Position numbers and translations under genes: made by a program
The notes under the pieces: model-generated
Database searches by the model: none
Told to the model about the DNA's origin: nothing
Seen by the model: only the letters and a program-made list of their open reading frames with translations
Shown here: positions 25,087 through 37,600 of the stretch, piece after piece
Numbering within the stretch: the first letter of the stretch is position 1
Layout: each line of letters opens with the position of its first letter
Assembly (NCBI GenBank): GCA_038373885.1
Contig: JAWZYV010011619.1
Coordinates: forward strand, 2,852,001-2,916,000
Source of the DNA: Cheiracanthium punctorium
Lineage: Eukaryota; Arthropoda; Arachnida; Araneae; Cheiracanthiidae
Reading direction: 5' to 3'
DNA length: 64,000 nt

Positions 25087-25440
25087 AATGTGTGGTATGT
25101 GTTACGGTTCTGTTCCAGTCATTGTGATGTTCGGAATTTTGTCCGTAGATCATGCGGGAATGGTATTTTTTACAGATGGCGGTTCCTGCTTAACTCCATA
25201 ATAGTCATATTGGATTAGTTCATATTAGGTATGGTCAAACTGTTGAAGTTGTTCAGGAGTTATATTTCCGAAAGACAATGGTAGGGCATTCGCTGGACTG
25301 CCTTCGAAGATTCACGCTGCTGTACCATGAACTGCAACATACTCGTATCTGCTTCATACGTATAGACCTTGGGTGATCATTGTTCGGAAATGATCACTCA
25401 TGATCCAACAGGGCTGCAAATAACGAATCTACGTGCAAAA
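25087..25440 (-). pseudogene. Decayed coding stretch, regulatory-protein-like
   Basis: One minus-strand frame reads like real protein for about 110 codons but carries five in-frame stops after its first one. Readable pieces, in order, are RYEYVAVHGTAA, IFEGSPANALPLSFGNI, TPEQLQQFDHT, YELIQYDYYGVKQEPPSV, KNTIPA, and STDKIPNITMTGTEP. Two of the stops are TAA where CAA (Gln) would fit, and others are TGA where CGA would fit, the pattern expected from C-to-T decay. VKQEP matches the SUMO acceptor consensus (hydrophobic-K-x-E) common in nuclear factors. G+C content is higher than the flanks. I do not recognise the parent gene. It could be a processed pseudogene, a dead exon or part of an unknown element. 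No poly(A) tract or splice sites were found to decide. Confidence 0.5.
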
Positions 25441-28400
25441 GTGCAAATATATTCTCTGCTTGACAGAAGATTTCATTAAGAATGAAGAGAGATACTTACA
25501 TTAGATACTAAATAATTTTTTCAACACTTCGTTGTTAATTTTTTTAATATTAATCTGAATGCTTTTTTTATTAATTTGAATATTTTATTTCCGTTTTTAT
25601 AAGTTGTTCATCTACCATGTTTTCTTTTTAATGCTATCTATGTACGGATTTTCTTTCGAAGCTAAGTTAGATCTATCAGATCTATCAAGAAAGACAGTCA
25701 AAAACCTTTGACTGTAATTACTACGGTTTGAAAGTTTCATATATCTTTATAATGATGGCGAACTTAAAATTTTATAATTTGAATTAGCAAAATGTGTGCA
25801 GTCCTTTAAAAGATTACGTGTTATTTAATGTATAGTAAATTTTATCATTTATAAATCATTCTATTTAATGAGAGGGACACTTTAAGTCAGTCGAGACTTC
25901 ATTATAAAACTGAAATAAATACTATAAATTTCCAAAAGAAGTCGCAAAACTTTATTTTTCATAAAATGATTTAAGATGAATATTTTTATCACAGGTATAT
26001 TAAATAAATATTTGAAATAGTAAACGTAATTAATTAACTAATAGCAGACTCAATGTACTTCTTTAAATTACTTGTTTTGCCTACTCCTTCCATATAAATG
26101 GAAAACGAGCTTTATATAAATGTGGAAAAAAGTAAGTTGTGGAGCATATAATTACGTCATTAATTGAAAATCAAACATATTTAAAGAATACAGCTCTAAC
26201 ATGCAACATTGAAAATAATAATATGAATTAAATTTTTACTATATTTACCAAAACTACTTTAACATTCCGGATAATTGTACAAAGCAGAATAAAACATTGA
26301 AATTATTGAATTCAACTTTAAACTTCAGATCTAAAACAACATTCCTCAATGAAATCATAAAAAAACTTCTATGGGATTTATTTGCTTGTTTTGTGTATGG
26401 CAAGCCTACACAAGACGCTTGCCATACACAAAAGGCAAAAACTTGAATGGATATAAGCCCACATGGAGAGGAGTTTACTTTGGTCAGAATGTTTTTTAAA
26501 GGGTTATAACGCGTATTCAAATTAAATCTGAAGAAAACTGACGAAAATTCCAGACAGTTATTTCCATGGGCGTCGGCAGGATAGGAGAAGAAGTAGGGCA
26601 TCCCCCCCCCTCCTTGTATTTCTTCATGCTGTTTTGTTTTTCCTCTTTTCTGTACTTTGCAATATGGTAACCGTATGCTGTAGTAATTTTTAGCTACCCC
26701 GCTGAAATATTTTACCAAAGACCATGGTTATTTCGTAATGCTTTTGTGTCTTAGATAAAACGATGAAAACATAACTTTAAGTTCCTAAATGAGTTTTTGT
26801 ATGGATATATGTTTGATTGAAAGTTTCTACCATTATATTTAACGTCTGCAAAGAAACTTAATCCATCACAACAATGGTGCTTGATTGATGAGGGGAATAA
26901 TTGATAGCACATATAACATTAATATGCTACTGTGCACTTAATTTGCAAGCAATTATCAGTTAACTTGACGTAATTAGCTTGCGAGCATTATATTTGAAAC
27001 AATGATGAGTTCTAGAGATTACAGATGTATAATGAATTTGAAATATTAAGTTATAGAGGAATAGGTGATTAATGGAAGCTTTCAACTATGATTGATTTAA
27101 ATATAATTCTTTCTTAGTGTTCCAGATAAACTGTTCAGTGTAACAGTTATTTATAGCGGGTATTATAAAATTTCAAGTAAGAACCTTGTTTACTGCAAAC
27201 ATCTGAAACGTAGTAAAAACAAAGTAAATAAAAGGTGTGTCTAAATATTTAAATTATGAAAAATAAAATTAGTTTAGATTATCCTGTTGTAAATTTTGTG
27301 AGATTACTGAAAAAGACATTGAAATTCGTAGAATAACTTTCTATTTTTACTGAAGATAACATTTAAACCTCCAAAAAGGGCTAAGAACAAAATGTTAGTC
27401 ACAAAAATTTTAACAGAGCTATTTTTCCATAGATTTAAAGTGTTACAGTGTGGAATCAAATGCTTCCATGACGAAAATTATTTTAAAAAGACCCAATTTA
27501 AACTGAAATATATTGAAAATTTACCAAGCAAAAAACTCTCTTATTTATCTCACATCGGTTTTGTAAAATTATTAACCATCAATGAACGAGAAAATCTACG
27601 AATCGAATTTCACAAGTACATCTGAAAAACGAACAGCTATCTTAAGTCCAATTAGGAAATTCATCACCAGTGCAACTTGTGGAGTCAGCGAACACCTTAG
27701 CTGAATTGAATAGCAGGAACCCTCAACCCAAGGGAAAAATGATCCTTTATTTGAAAATAATTTTAAATTCTTTTTTATCGGCAGAATAAAAGATATAAAA
27801 GCAATTATGACTACACATAATGAAATAAAATAAATTTTACGATTACATTGTATGCATCATTTATTTTATGAAAATTTTAAAATAAAAAAGTGTCAGGAAC
27901 AGCAAAATGGAATGTTTTAAAATTATAGTTAAAAAACTATGGGCAACATTAAACGTGGAAACAAATTAAAGAATGTAATGGAGAGTCACGCATTTTGAGA
28001 ACGGTTGTAGTGCTGCCATTTTGATTAGGACTCGGTCCAGGAGTTTCTTCAGTCGAGGATTCATTTTACCTGGCAGTATGGCTTCCCCCTTTAGGTCATA
28101 TTACTGGAACACGCCAAGTAACATAATAAACTTAGCAAGTGTAATTCACATTTAAAAACATACTCTATTCAGTAAACCAAGTCATATTTCTGCGAATTAA
28201 AGACTGTATTTCTAAATAAACAGGAAAGTTAGTGCTTACCTTATAAGAGATATGATAAAACCCACTTCTTTTGAAGAATTCTACTCAGACATGTAATGCA
28301 TCGATCGCTAAAATACCGCCATTGCTTCTTCTTGACTTGACACTAGTTTATGTGCTACCAGGTAGATAGCGATTCCTGTATCTAAGAAAACGTATGAGGA

Positions 28401-28734
28401 TGGTTCTGACCGCCAATATCATTTCGGGCTACCTTCCCCAATATTTAAAGTGTAATACACAGAATGGTTACAGACTTTACACAAAGAATAATTTCTTAAC
28501 AAAGCGTTCCTGAAAATACAATTAGTCCAATTCAACCCATAACAACGTGCGTTGTATTCGGTGCTTTTACGTTTTTGAGCGTTACGATAATTAGCTTAAG
28601 AATAGCTTTACTTCAAATGCAAGAATATTAATTTACATAGAACAACTTTTACGCACTGCAGCATAGTCTAAAAGAACTTTTGCTGAATTACAGTAATGTA
28701 TTTTGGATGCATGAGAGTATCTTAACTGAGAATA
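25441..28734. other. A+T-rich DNA without a supported gene
   Basis: It includes the longest open frame of the window, 154 codons on the minus strand at 26254-26718, which contains a hairpin and a C run and shows no recognisable motif. A terminus-like CATGGGCGTCGGCAGGAT (about 26566) resembles some hAT ends, but no partner terminus was found. Confidence 0.45.
26389..26433. repeat. Perfect 17-bp inverted repeat
   Basis: TTTTGTGTATGGCAAGC (26389-26405) and GCTTGCCATACACAAAA (26417-26433) with an 11-nt loop. The stem is too short and isolated to call a miRNA. Confidence 0.85.
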
Positions 28735-28775
28735 GCAATAAATTTAACTGAGAGTATGTTAGTTAAATTTATTGC
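28735..28775. repeat. Perfect 15-bp inverted repeat
   Basis: GCAATAAATTTAACT (28735-28749) and AGTTAAATTTATTGC (28761-28775) with an 11-nt loop. TTAACTGAGA also occurs twice in direct orientation here. Confidence 0.85.
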
Positions 28776-31700
28776 CGTAGTTTAATTATGAACTAGTTAG
28801 ATGTAACCATATTTCAGTTTTAAACACTTATTTTTGAATATACAAAAAAAAAAAAAAAATGAAAACTATGTGTTGCATTTTCAAAATAGTACAATAAATT
28901 AGCTTATAATTACTATTATTCCAGATGTAGAATAATTGCAATTTCTAATAGAACTTATGTTTTATTTAAAAATATATTTGTAATTTTACGCACATCGTAT
29001 TTTCATTTTACACACATCGTATACACAGCTGCACATGCACACGCACTCGATGACACACTGCATGTAGAACAATTGTAGAAAAATAAACATATTATACAAT
29101 TTAAAATTTTATAATATTATGCTTCAGTTTTGAGTTTTTTATTGGGCAATTTATAACTAAGATAAACCCAAATGCATACGAACATTCCTAGATTCACTTG
29201 CTAGTCTTTAAATCTTTAACATCGCGTTGGAACCTCTTAAAAAGTTCTCCGACCAAGGCACCTCACATCCTTGGAAGATAGCCCTTGCGTAGCTTTGCCA
29301 CAACGCATCACAAATGACCATCGAAAAACGATTTTGGTATAATTTATAAAGGCACTATAATACACAGTAAGTAATCAAAATGTATTTAATTGAATGTACT
29401 ACTTGTAATTTTCGAGTAAGTTATGTATTTAAATAACTCTTTTCTAAAAAAAAATATAATTTTAAGTACTTTATCGGCTTAAAAGTTAAATTTATCGTTT
29501 CATATGTTATAGTTTTTTTATCACACGCATAAATTAAACGGGAACAAAACTATATTTTATCCATTAACTTAATATTATATACATTATACTTACTTACAAA
29601 ACTAAATATTTAAGTTGATCTGTTTAAACCACCAGTTTATTTTGCCATGCTTAGAAAAAAATTAATTCCAAACAAAAAACATGAAGTTGCATGCAAATGC
29701 ATTTAAAATATAGTTAAACAAATTGTAGAAGAAAGAAAAGTAATAATATTATTCATGCTTTTCAGGGTAACCATAACATGAATCTCACTAATTCTGTTGT
29801 TGATAAGAAATCATACAAAATTAACAAAATTCGTTACTACTGCAGTTCAAGATGCAGGCTTAATTTCTAGAGAGAAAAAAGAAATCGATCGATTTAAGAG
29901 TGATATACATGAGACATGATTGTGGGGTTTTAAAATGAAAAAGAAATAATAATGCTTAACTGTTATTCTTCAGAAGAAATGTGTTACAAAAGAACCAATT
30001 CTTGAATTTTACAGTGAGAAAGTTACATTATAAGAAAATGCAACGCACCAAATTTCGGTCGGGCAGAGTGGTCAAGAATGGGCTATTTTTACCATTTTTG
30101 TGTTTTTACCTAATTATTTTCATGGGCTCAAAATTACGTGATGTTAATCTCAACTATTTGATCACATAAAGCAAAAGTAATAATATGAATAAAAATTGCT
30201 CACAGAAAGTTATAACGAAAAAACTGAAAGAAAAACTTAACCCCAACTGTGGGGTTGAATGAGACTTTGCACGTGATGGTGGGTCTCTAAATTAAATTTG
30301 AGAAAAAATTAAAAATTAAACTTTTTATTTTAACACAAAAAGGCAGAATAGTAATTGTTAAATGCGTATATATATATATAATCTAATGGTATACTAACGC
30401 ACACGTACTGTACAGCCTTCTGTCGTACATTAAAAAATTAAAAAGTTTCAAAGTTCTGTAAAAAAAAAGAAAAGAAAAAAGTGACGAATACAGGACTTTC
30501 TCTTGAAAAGGGAGCAAGATTTGACACAAGCCACCTGAAAAAATGAATTTTTTTTTAAATCGTGGCCCCTTTTTATAGTGCTTTTACTTAGCTATCTTTA
30601 CTGCTAAAAATAAGATTTTGATCAACACTCTCACATATTTAAGTATAAAAAATTACATGATTTAACGAAGCAAAATTGATAACTCTTTCAGGAAAGGTCC
30701 AGACCCGTTGGACCCATCTCTTGGGTTCGGCACTGTAAAAAACTGTCCTTGAACTTCATTTTGGGCAAAAAAAGAGATTAACTGAATTAAGCAACTGAAA
30801 ACTTTGTGTGTTTCTCAAGATAACTAGTTCTATCTATTGAACTCTCTAAAACCATTTGATGTAAATACTTTCTCAGGTACTACAAGTGGTCCATTCAACC
30901 ACATGGTCCATTCATTAACATGCTCCCCTTACATTAATGTTAAAGTATCATACTTAATGCAGTGTAAAAGTAAATTAAACTAATGTGTGAGAATATATCA
31001 AATTAATACCTAAAAATGTATTACATTGGCGAATAAAAATAAATCATATTAATTTGCGTACATATTTAGTAACGATGAAAATAAATTTATATAAACATTT
31101 TCGAGTTTTATAAACAGCAGTTTTCAATCGATCTCATTTTAATTGTTATGCGCTAATTATAACAAATTGGAAAGGTATCTTTTGAGGGTAAATATCCTTT
31201 GTTAGTAAAATAAGCTTCGAATTCGCGGCTAAATTTTCGTCTTTCAATTAAAAATATAATTAACGGGTATTTAATCTATCAAACTGAATATATATAGCAA
31301 ATAAAATATTTAATCAAAAACATAAAATTTGTCCAATATTAAAGAAACTGATTACAAATTTTACATTTCCTTTATTTAAAATTATAGCGTGGAATCTTTG
31401 TTAAAAATTAATTGCATGCATTGTTTTGTAGAGGTGCTTAAGGATATTAACTTTTAATTGCGGTTTTGTATCATTCCGTATTTTAAGTTTCCTTTTACCG
31501 CTTTACAAAAGAAAAACGTGTCATACACTTAGAAAATAATTCTTCAGAAGCACATTATAATTAAAGCCATTAGTTATCCAGTTGAAGTAACTCTAATGTT
31601 TTCAAGAATGATGAAGTGCTTTGTTCTTTATTAATCAAGTTTTGTTAGATTTCTTTTTTTCTTTCGGAAATGAAAAGATTACCTTACAAGACAAGAAACG

Positions 31701-33084
31701 TAAGCTATATTTATTTAGAATAATATTCTTGATAGTAAATGTGAGAAAATTTATTTGAAAAGCGTGGGGAAATAAAATATTTTTACAATCGTATGAATCC
31801 GAAATAGATTAATTTCAAAAAATGGATTACAGTTAGCTTGATAGTAAAATATATCTAAAGATACTAGATTTTAATTATGTGATATAAATATAAATAGTTG
31901 AAAATATTTCTGAGTATTCTTTTAATTAATGGATATCATAGATGAAACTAATTTCCTTTGGGTAACCATAAAAGGAATTACAATTAAAAGAAAACTAGTT
32001 AATACATAAAAATAAAGGGATATATATGTATATAAGGCTATGTATTCATTGTTCATTTCCCTTTTTATCACTATTTTAGAATGAAAAATGATCCGAATTT
32101 ATCCGACTAATAAATGATAAACATAATCTTACATTATATGGCCTTAAGCCTGAATTAAAGTCTAAGCCTTATTGGAAAGAGAATCGAATTATTCATATAA
32201 AATTTTTAAATGCTAATGAATTCGTATTAAACTGAAACATATAGTTCATACATAATTTGAATTTTAATTTTTTTTCTGAATCCTAATAACTTTTCTGTGA
32301 ATCACTTTAAGATTATTTAAGAGGCTTTCAAAGAATGCAGTTTTCTATGAATGCAATATTCTAGCTATGAACCAGAAAATGCTGCTTAAAGTTCCTTAAT
32401 AATCAACAGCCTTCAAGGTTTGTGAAATATCACTGGGATAATTTTCTTTCTTTTTCATTAGCTGACGATTTTATTTTATGCATATCGAGTGCCTGGGGTT
32501 TATTTTCTTCTTTAAGCAAGTTAGTACAGAATTATTTAAGAAATATATATTCGACAGCAGTTCTAGACAGTTTATTTCTATGCTTCGCAGTGTCATATTC
32601 CATCAATGTAATTCATCTAAATCCACACTGCAGCCATTTTCTTCCTCAGATTTCTGATTCATTTCGTTTTTCATCACTGCAACAGTTTTATTCATTTTTC
32701 TTTCGTTTAAGTTTCAAATTTCCAGCAATTTCTTCTAGATATGTGACATTTGATTTGTCTTGAAATCGATCCAATCCTACACCATTTATTTTTGCGTAAT
32801 CTTGATTGCAAGATCTTCTGTGATTTATCGTTTAGCGTTTACGTTGAATACATGATTTATTGACACAGCAGAATGAATCATTTGAGTGAGTCATTTCATC
32901 ATTAAGTTATTTTCTTCAAGTACTCCGCACTATCGCGTTGCCTGTATTTTAGTTCTAAAAGACACAGTTTCACCACTTCCATTTTATAAGCCACACACAT
33001 ATGCACTAATTTTTCATATTTCAGGCTAGCTTTACTACCAAGGTCGCTTGAACGCTATTTTAGTCACATGGTTACTCTGCTCAA
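28776..33084. other. Very A+T-rich stretch without a supported gene
   Basis: Contains a 15-A-type run near 28845, a 21- to 22-bp direct repeat around ACACATCGTATTTTCA at about 28985-29025, and a short (TA)n near 30366. An A-box-like GGGCAGAGTGGTCAAG at about 30061 has no matching B-box. A 113-codon frame at 32422-32763 appears to be chance. Confidence 0.45.
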
Positions 33085-33305
33085 ATTATGATCGCTCAGT
33101 GGCCAAGTCGGCAGAGGATCGGCTCCCATCAGAATATTGAAAGTCAAGCACCGAGATCTTGATCATTATTTGGGAGGATGATAACCTGTCTCTACTATCC
33201 AGCTTTGTTACCGTGTACACTAAAGGAAGTTAGTGCACGTAAATCGGTACTAAAATATCGGTAAATCGGATGCCGACACAGGTGCAGGTTTCTCGACGGG
33301 AATTA
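33085..33305 (+). mobile_element. 5S rRNA-derived SINE-like repeat, copy 1
   Basis: Positions 33123-33188 follow the 3' half of 5S rRNA. TCCCATCAGAATATTGAAAG and GTCAAGCACCGAGATC correspond to the 5S stretch ending in the A box (GTTAAGCAGCGTCG). ATTATTTGGGAGGATGATAA corresponds to the C box (AGTACTTGGATGGGTGACC). A tail follows with ACCGTGTACACTAAAGG and GTGCACGTAAAT, which recurs in the copies at 52590 and 60430. The sequence before it, GTGGCCAAGTCGGC, is tRNA A-box-like. A 5S-type internal promoter plus an unrelated tail is the structure of SINE3-class elements. Boundaries are approximate because no target duplication was identified. Confidence 0.6.
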
Positions 33306-34489
33306 GTTATTATATAATGTTTAAAATTTTAAGTTTGATTTCAAATAAGCGCAGAGAGAAATTTGGGTTCTGAGTGTTCACAAAAATCTTCTATTACATT
33401 TGTAATTTATTTTGAAGTATGATAGGTCCTTAAAAGCAAGAATTCATTTTTGATGAACATTTTAGCAGAGTCTAGAACTAAAAATTTGATACTTTCAAAT
33501 TAAAACAAAAATAGTTCTGTGAAATAGTATACACTTTTTTTCGTTCAGTTGCATACGTTCTATTCATAACCACAATTATAGATAGATTTCATGCAGTAAA
33601 ATTTCCAGTTTTTGTATAATCACGAGTGCAAATTGTCTAAAAGTTTTGCAAAGTGCGCCTGCGTGTGGGAGAGAGGAGGTTCACTTATAAAAATTTGACA
33701 ATAAATTAAAAATGATTATTTTTTCTTATTGTGTTTTGTAATCTTAAAATTAAAAGAAAAATTTCTGACAGTTATTAGTACACTCTTGACATGCACTTTA
33801 CTGTAATTTCTTTGTTATATATAAATGTAAATATGAAAATGGCACAAATGAAATTTTTTCTTAAATCGAAATTTGAATAAATATATAACAAGATGTAGGA
33901 GTATTTCCTTTTATTTTTGTTTACAGGAATTTGAGTATTTTATTAGGTTTACGATAAAAAGGTTTAAAGGAAGAAATATAGATTTTTGTTGAAATTTCTA
34001 CTTGAGTTTAAAAACAAGGAGTACTACTTTTCATTCGTTTTATGTGAAATTTCAAAGAAATTACTTACAGAAATCCTTTTAAAAATACTATAAAGTATTC
34101 TGAATTTTGAACTGAAGACAAAAAAATCATGTCATAAAAACCAAAAGAAATTTGTACCAAGAAAATGGAAGTATCTTTAAAAAATATTAAAATGGAAATA
34201 CACGGAAAGGGATTTGTTTTCAAAGATCCTTTTAAAAGATTCTAGTGAAAAACGAGGAGCTTAAGAATGAACATTATTCATTTTTTTACTGTGTTTTATT
34301 TTCTTAAAAGAGGTTTGAGTTACAACAAATGCTATGGTTTGTGGATGATCATATAATTATTTAAGCAGCGGAGAAAAACTTTTGATTCGCTTTTTCTTTT
34401 AGCGTTTTTAAGTTGTTAAAGCAAACGGCTGTTTAAATACAGGGACATTATTTCCCAATCATAATGGATAGATGGTGTAGTAAATAAAG
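33306..34489. other. A+T-rich DNA without recognisable features
   Basis: No gene, RNA or repeat is supported. Confidence 0.5.
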
Positions 34490-34650
34490 AACCATTCTAT
34501 CATACCTTGAGTATGCCTTCGATTCTCGGCTTGGGTGTAAAATCGTCCGTCCCTTCATAGGGGTGAAGATCACCGCCCACTGGATGCCCCCTTAATAAAT
34601 GACCAGCTGCTCTAACCGTAGTAGGGAGGCGAATGACTGATCAGAAAATA
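34490..34650 (+). repeat. Possible fragment of the 5S-SINE tail
   Basis: A G+C-rich patch with TGTAAAATCGTCCGTC and CTTAATAAATGACCAGCTGC resembles the tail of the 52590 copy (CGTAAAATCTGTCGTGGC and CATAAGGAGATGACCAACAC, then GTAG and GAG blocks in the same order). Similarity is patchy. It may be a 5'-truncated, older copy or a related repeat. Confidence 0.35.
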
Positions 34651-37600
34651 GCCATTTCTAGAAAAAAATTATGTGGATTAAACATTGGCTTGATTTTTTT
34701 CTTTTTTGTTTTAGTTGCGATGACTTGTCAATTAGAATGCAAAGTATTTTCTTAATCTACGCTTTCATCAGTTTGCAGGTTTTCTAATTTAAACGTTTGG
34801 ATCTGTATGTAAAATTAAAGCGTACCCAAAGATCAACCACACGGAATATGATTGGAAAATCGTTCACTTATAAAAATAATGTAGATATTCCTTTTTCGAA
34901 ATACGTTTTTCATTTGCAATTCGAGTAAATTTATCGTTTGTGCCATTGAGTTTCAAACTTTTTTACTGCGGGTAAATTTTGAAGTGCATACTGAAGTGAA
35001 AATTAAAAATTCAGAAAAGAAACGAAATAAACGGTTATTACTGGTTATAACTTCTTGGTGACTGGTGGTCTTGTTGATATTTGCATTAACCTTAAATGCG
35101 TGACTTCGGTTTACTATGGTTGAGTCTTATTATGAGTTCATTTTAAAACGACCGAAGACGAGTTTCTGAAAATAAGTAACCGGTTGTAAATGACAATAAG
35201 AGTTAAGCAAACCATTCTACAAATATCGAGGGAGGCGATACTTGTCTTCATCGTCAGATACACAGGGACAGCATGTAATTACTGAATCGATTCCTAGATA
35301 CTCTTACTAGCTTTGAAAAAATACTCTGGTACTATTAACGTTAAGAAAGTGACAAGGTTTGTTTATGAACACTGTTCAATACGACGTAAACAATGATTGA
35401 TTCATAATGTGCAGTCCGATTGCACAAATGTAACTCATTCTGATATTTACTGACCCTATTATTCATCGCATTCATCATGTTTTTATAAATATATTAGTTC
35501 TATGTACCTCTTCACATATTTGAGAGGAACGATCCAAATCATTCACAATTTTATTTAACATAAAATTGTGAAAGGCTGAATATTCGGCCTACCGAATATT
35601 CGTCAAAACAGCCGAATACCGAATAGTGGCCGAATATTCATTATATCTCAAGTTCAAACTCATACAAACAGTACAAAAAATTATCACTTAAGTTGGCAGT
35701 TACCATCGGTGTAGTGTAATGTAATATGTAACTAGCTGTGTTAAAGGTGAGAGAAATTTTTTAATTAAAGCAATTATAAAATAAAAAGGAAAGCAACATA
35801 CTGCATGAGAGAAACGATAAAAAACAATGTAAATTTAATTCATAATTTTCAATAAATAAATAATATGCATCCCTATCACGTAGAGCTAAGAAGAGATTTT
35901 ATATCTTCTAACACTTTTTATTATTACAGTTTGATTAATAATGCTTCAATATTTCATACATTTAAGTCGTTTAACTAAAATTAAGATCAATCACAAAAAT
36001 ATGCTTAACACTATCTGAAAACGAAATTTTCCAGAATCTGAATCTTTTTAACTGTTCCTGTTTCTTAATAAATTAGTAAGTAAACACCTTCATTACATAT
36101 TAAAAATACGTCAAAAAAGAAAATTTGACAAATAACATGAAGTAACATAGATTTTTAATTAACTAAATATTTTATAAGGGAAAATGCTGTATATATTTTA
36201 TTATGAGAAGTATAATATGAAGGGAAACGTAAACCAGTTACAGATTTAAACACTAGCAACAATTGTAGATTGATGTTTATAGAAGACGACGACAAAAAGT
36301 ATTTCAAGCTAGCTGTGGCAGAAATGAAACTGAAAAGACATCATAAAAGCAAAATTCAATTTGCCGGAATTTTTCAGTCTTGTAATGTACAACAATAAAA
36401 TATGACGAGTATTCACTTTGTTCTGTCATTTATTTATATTTTCACTTTAGTAAAGAAAATTACCTACAAGAAAGGAAAGTAATTTACGTAAAAAAAGAAA
36501 TTGTTAAAAGCTATAATTCTAAAATTTGTTATAACAAGAATCATACAAATTTAGAGGAAAAAAAACTAAATTTCTTCTTATTTTTTTAGTTATTTCAACT
36601 GAAGATTTTACACGATTGTGCAAACAAATGGCTACAAGAAATCTGAAAAAAAACGTTCAATTTTTAAAAAATTTACCTATTTAAAAATTTAAATTACATT
36701 TAAAACAATGTAGAAGGAAAAAATGCTAATTTTACAAGCTGGAAAAGTATTTCTTAATAAGAACCCCTGAACAAAAGAGTTTATGTAAAAGTGTAATGCG
36801 TCGTTAAATTACTTCATTAAATCTGCGAACGTTAAAAGAAAAAAAAAATCAGATTTTTTATTCCAATTTTACAAAGGGGTAACCCCCTAAAAAAGTACTA
36901 TAAAACATAAAATAACAAAAAACGTGAGTGGAAAATCCGCAGTTTTTCACTGATTTATTTGCAAAAAGTCTGTTTTATTTTCTTTATTTACTATTCTTTT
37001 TAAGTTTAAATTAAGTTTTTGAAAGTCTCTAGTGAAGTAATAACGAAAGCTATCACGCAAAATTAAGATCTTTTTTGAAAGAAAATTTCCTAAAGGTTTG
37101 GAGGTATTTATAAAAAGTTTACCAAAATAGGGATTTATCCCACAATATCCCGTAAAAAGCTTCGAAGAAAAATCCCTGTGGAGAAAGTGGAGCACTTCTC
37201 CCTTTAGTTTTGCTTGGAAGAATTTGCTTATGGAATGAAAATGATATTTTAATTTTCAATAAATGCAAGACTAGAGTTTAGGAGTTTTCGTGAAGAAATA
37301 AACCTATTTTAAGCATTATTAAATAGTTTATGAAATGCTTATGAAACTATCCCTCATATTTATTATTGAGACAATGTGTTTTTATGTACTTATCTATTTT
37401 TAGTAGAACACAATCAGAATACACAGTACTGTGGCTAGGAAAGTTCCTTTCTGTTGAAGTAAGGGCTCTGCAAACAATTAAACAACTTTCATTTTTTTCT
37501 AATTAAATATTTTCAAATGTTGATACATCAATAAATTTAAGCATAAATGCATTATTAACACATTGTTAATAATGTTTCTAAATTATTATTTCGTTTATTA

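Noticed and set aside
26566..26610. hAT-like terminus CATGGGCGTCGGCAGGAT
   Set aside because: No inverted partner end or 8-bp duplication was found within several kilobases.
26254..26718. 154-codon minus-strand open frame
   Set aside because: Longest frame in the window, but it spans a C run and a perfect hairpin, has no recognisable motif and fits chance in a slightly G+C-richer patch.
30052..30130. tRNA-like GGGCAGAGTGGTCAAG A box
   Set aside because: No T arm or B box at the expected distance, so neither a tRNA nor a SINE head can be supported.
32422..32763. 113-codon plus-strand open frame
   Set aside because: Ser/Phe-rich low-complexity translation without motif support.
33093..33120. 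Intact tRNA gene from A-box-like GTGGCCAAGTCGGC
   Set aside because: No tRNA cloverleaf follows. The sequence passes into 5S-like DNA, so it was treated as part of the SINE-like repeat.
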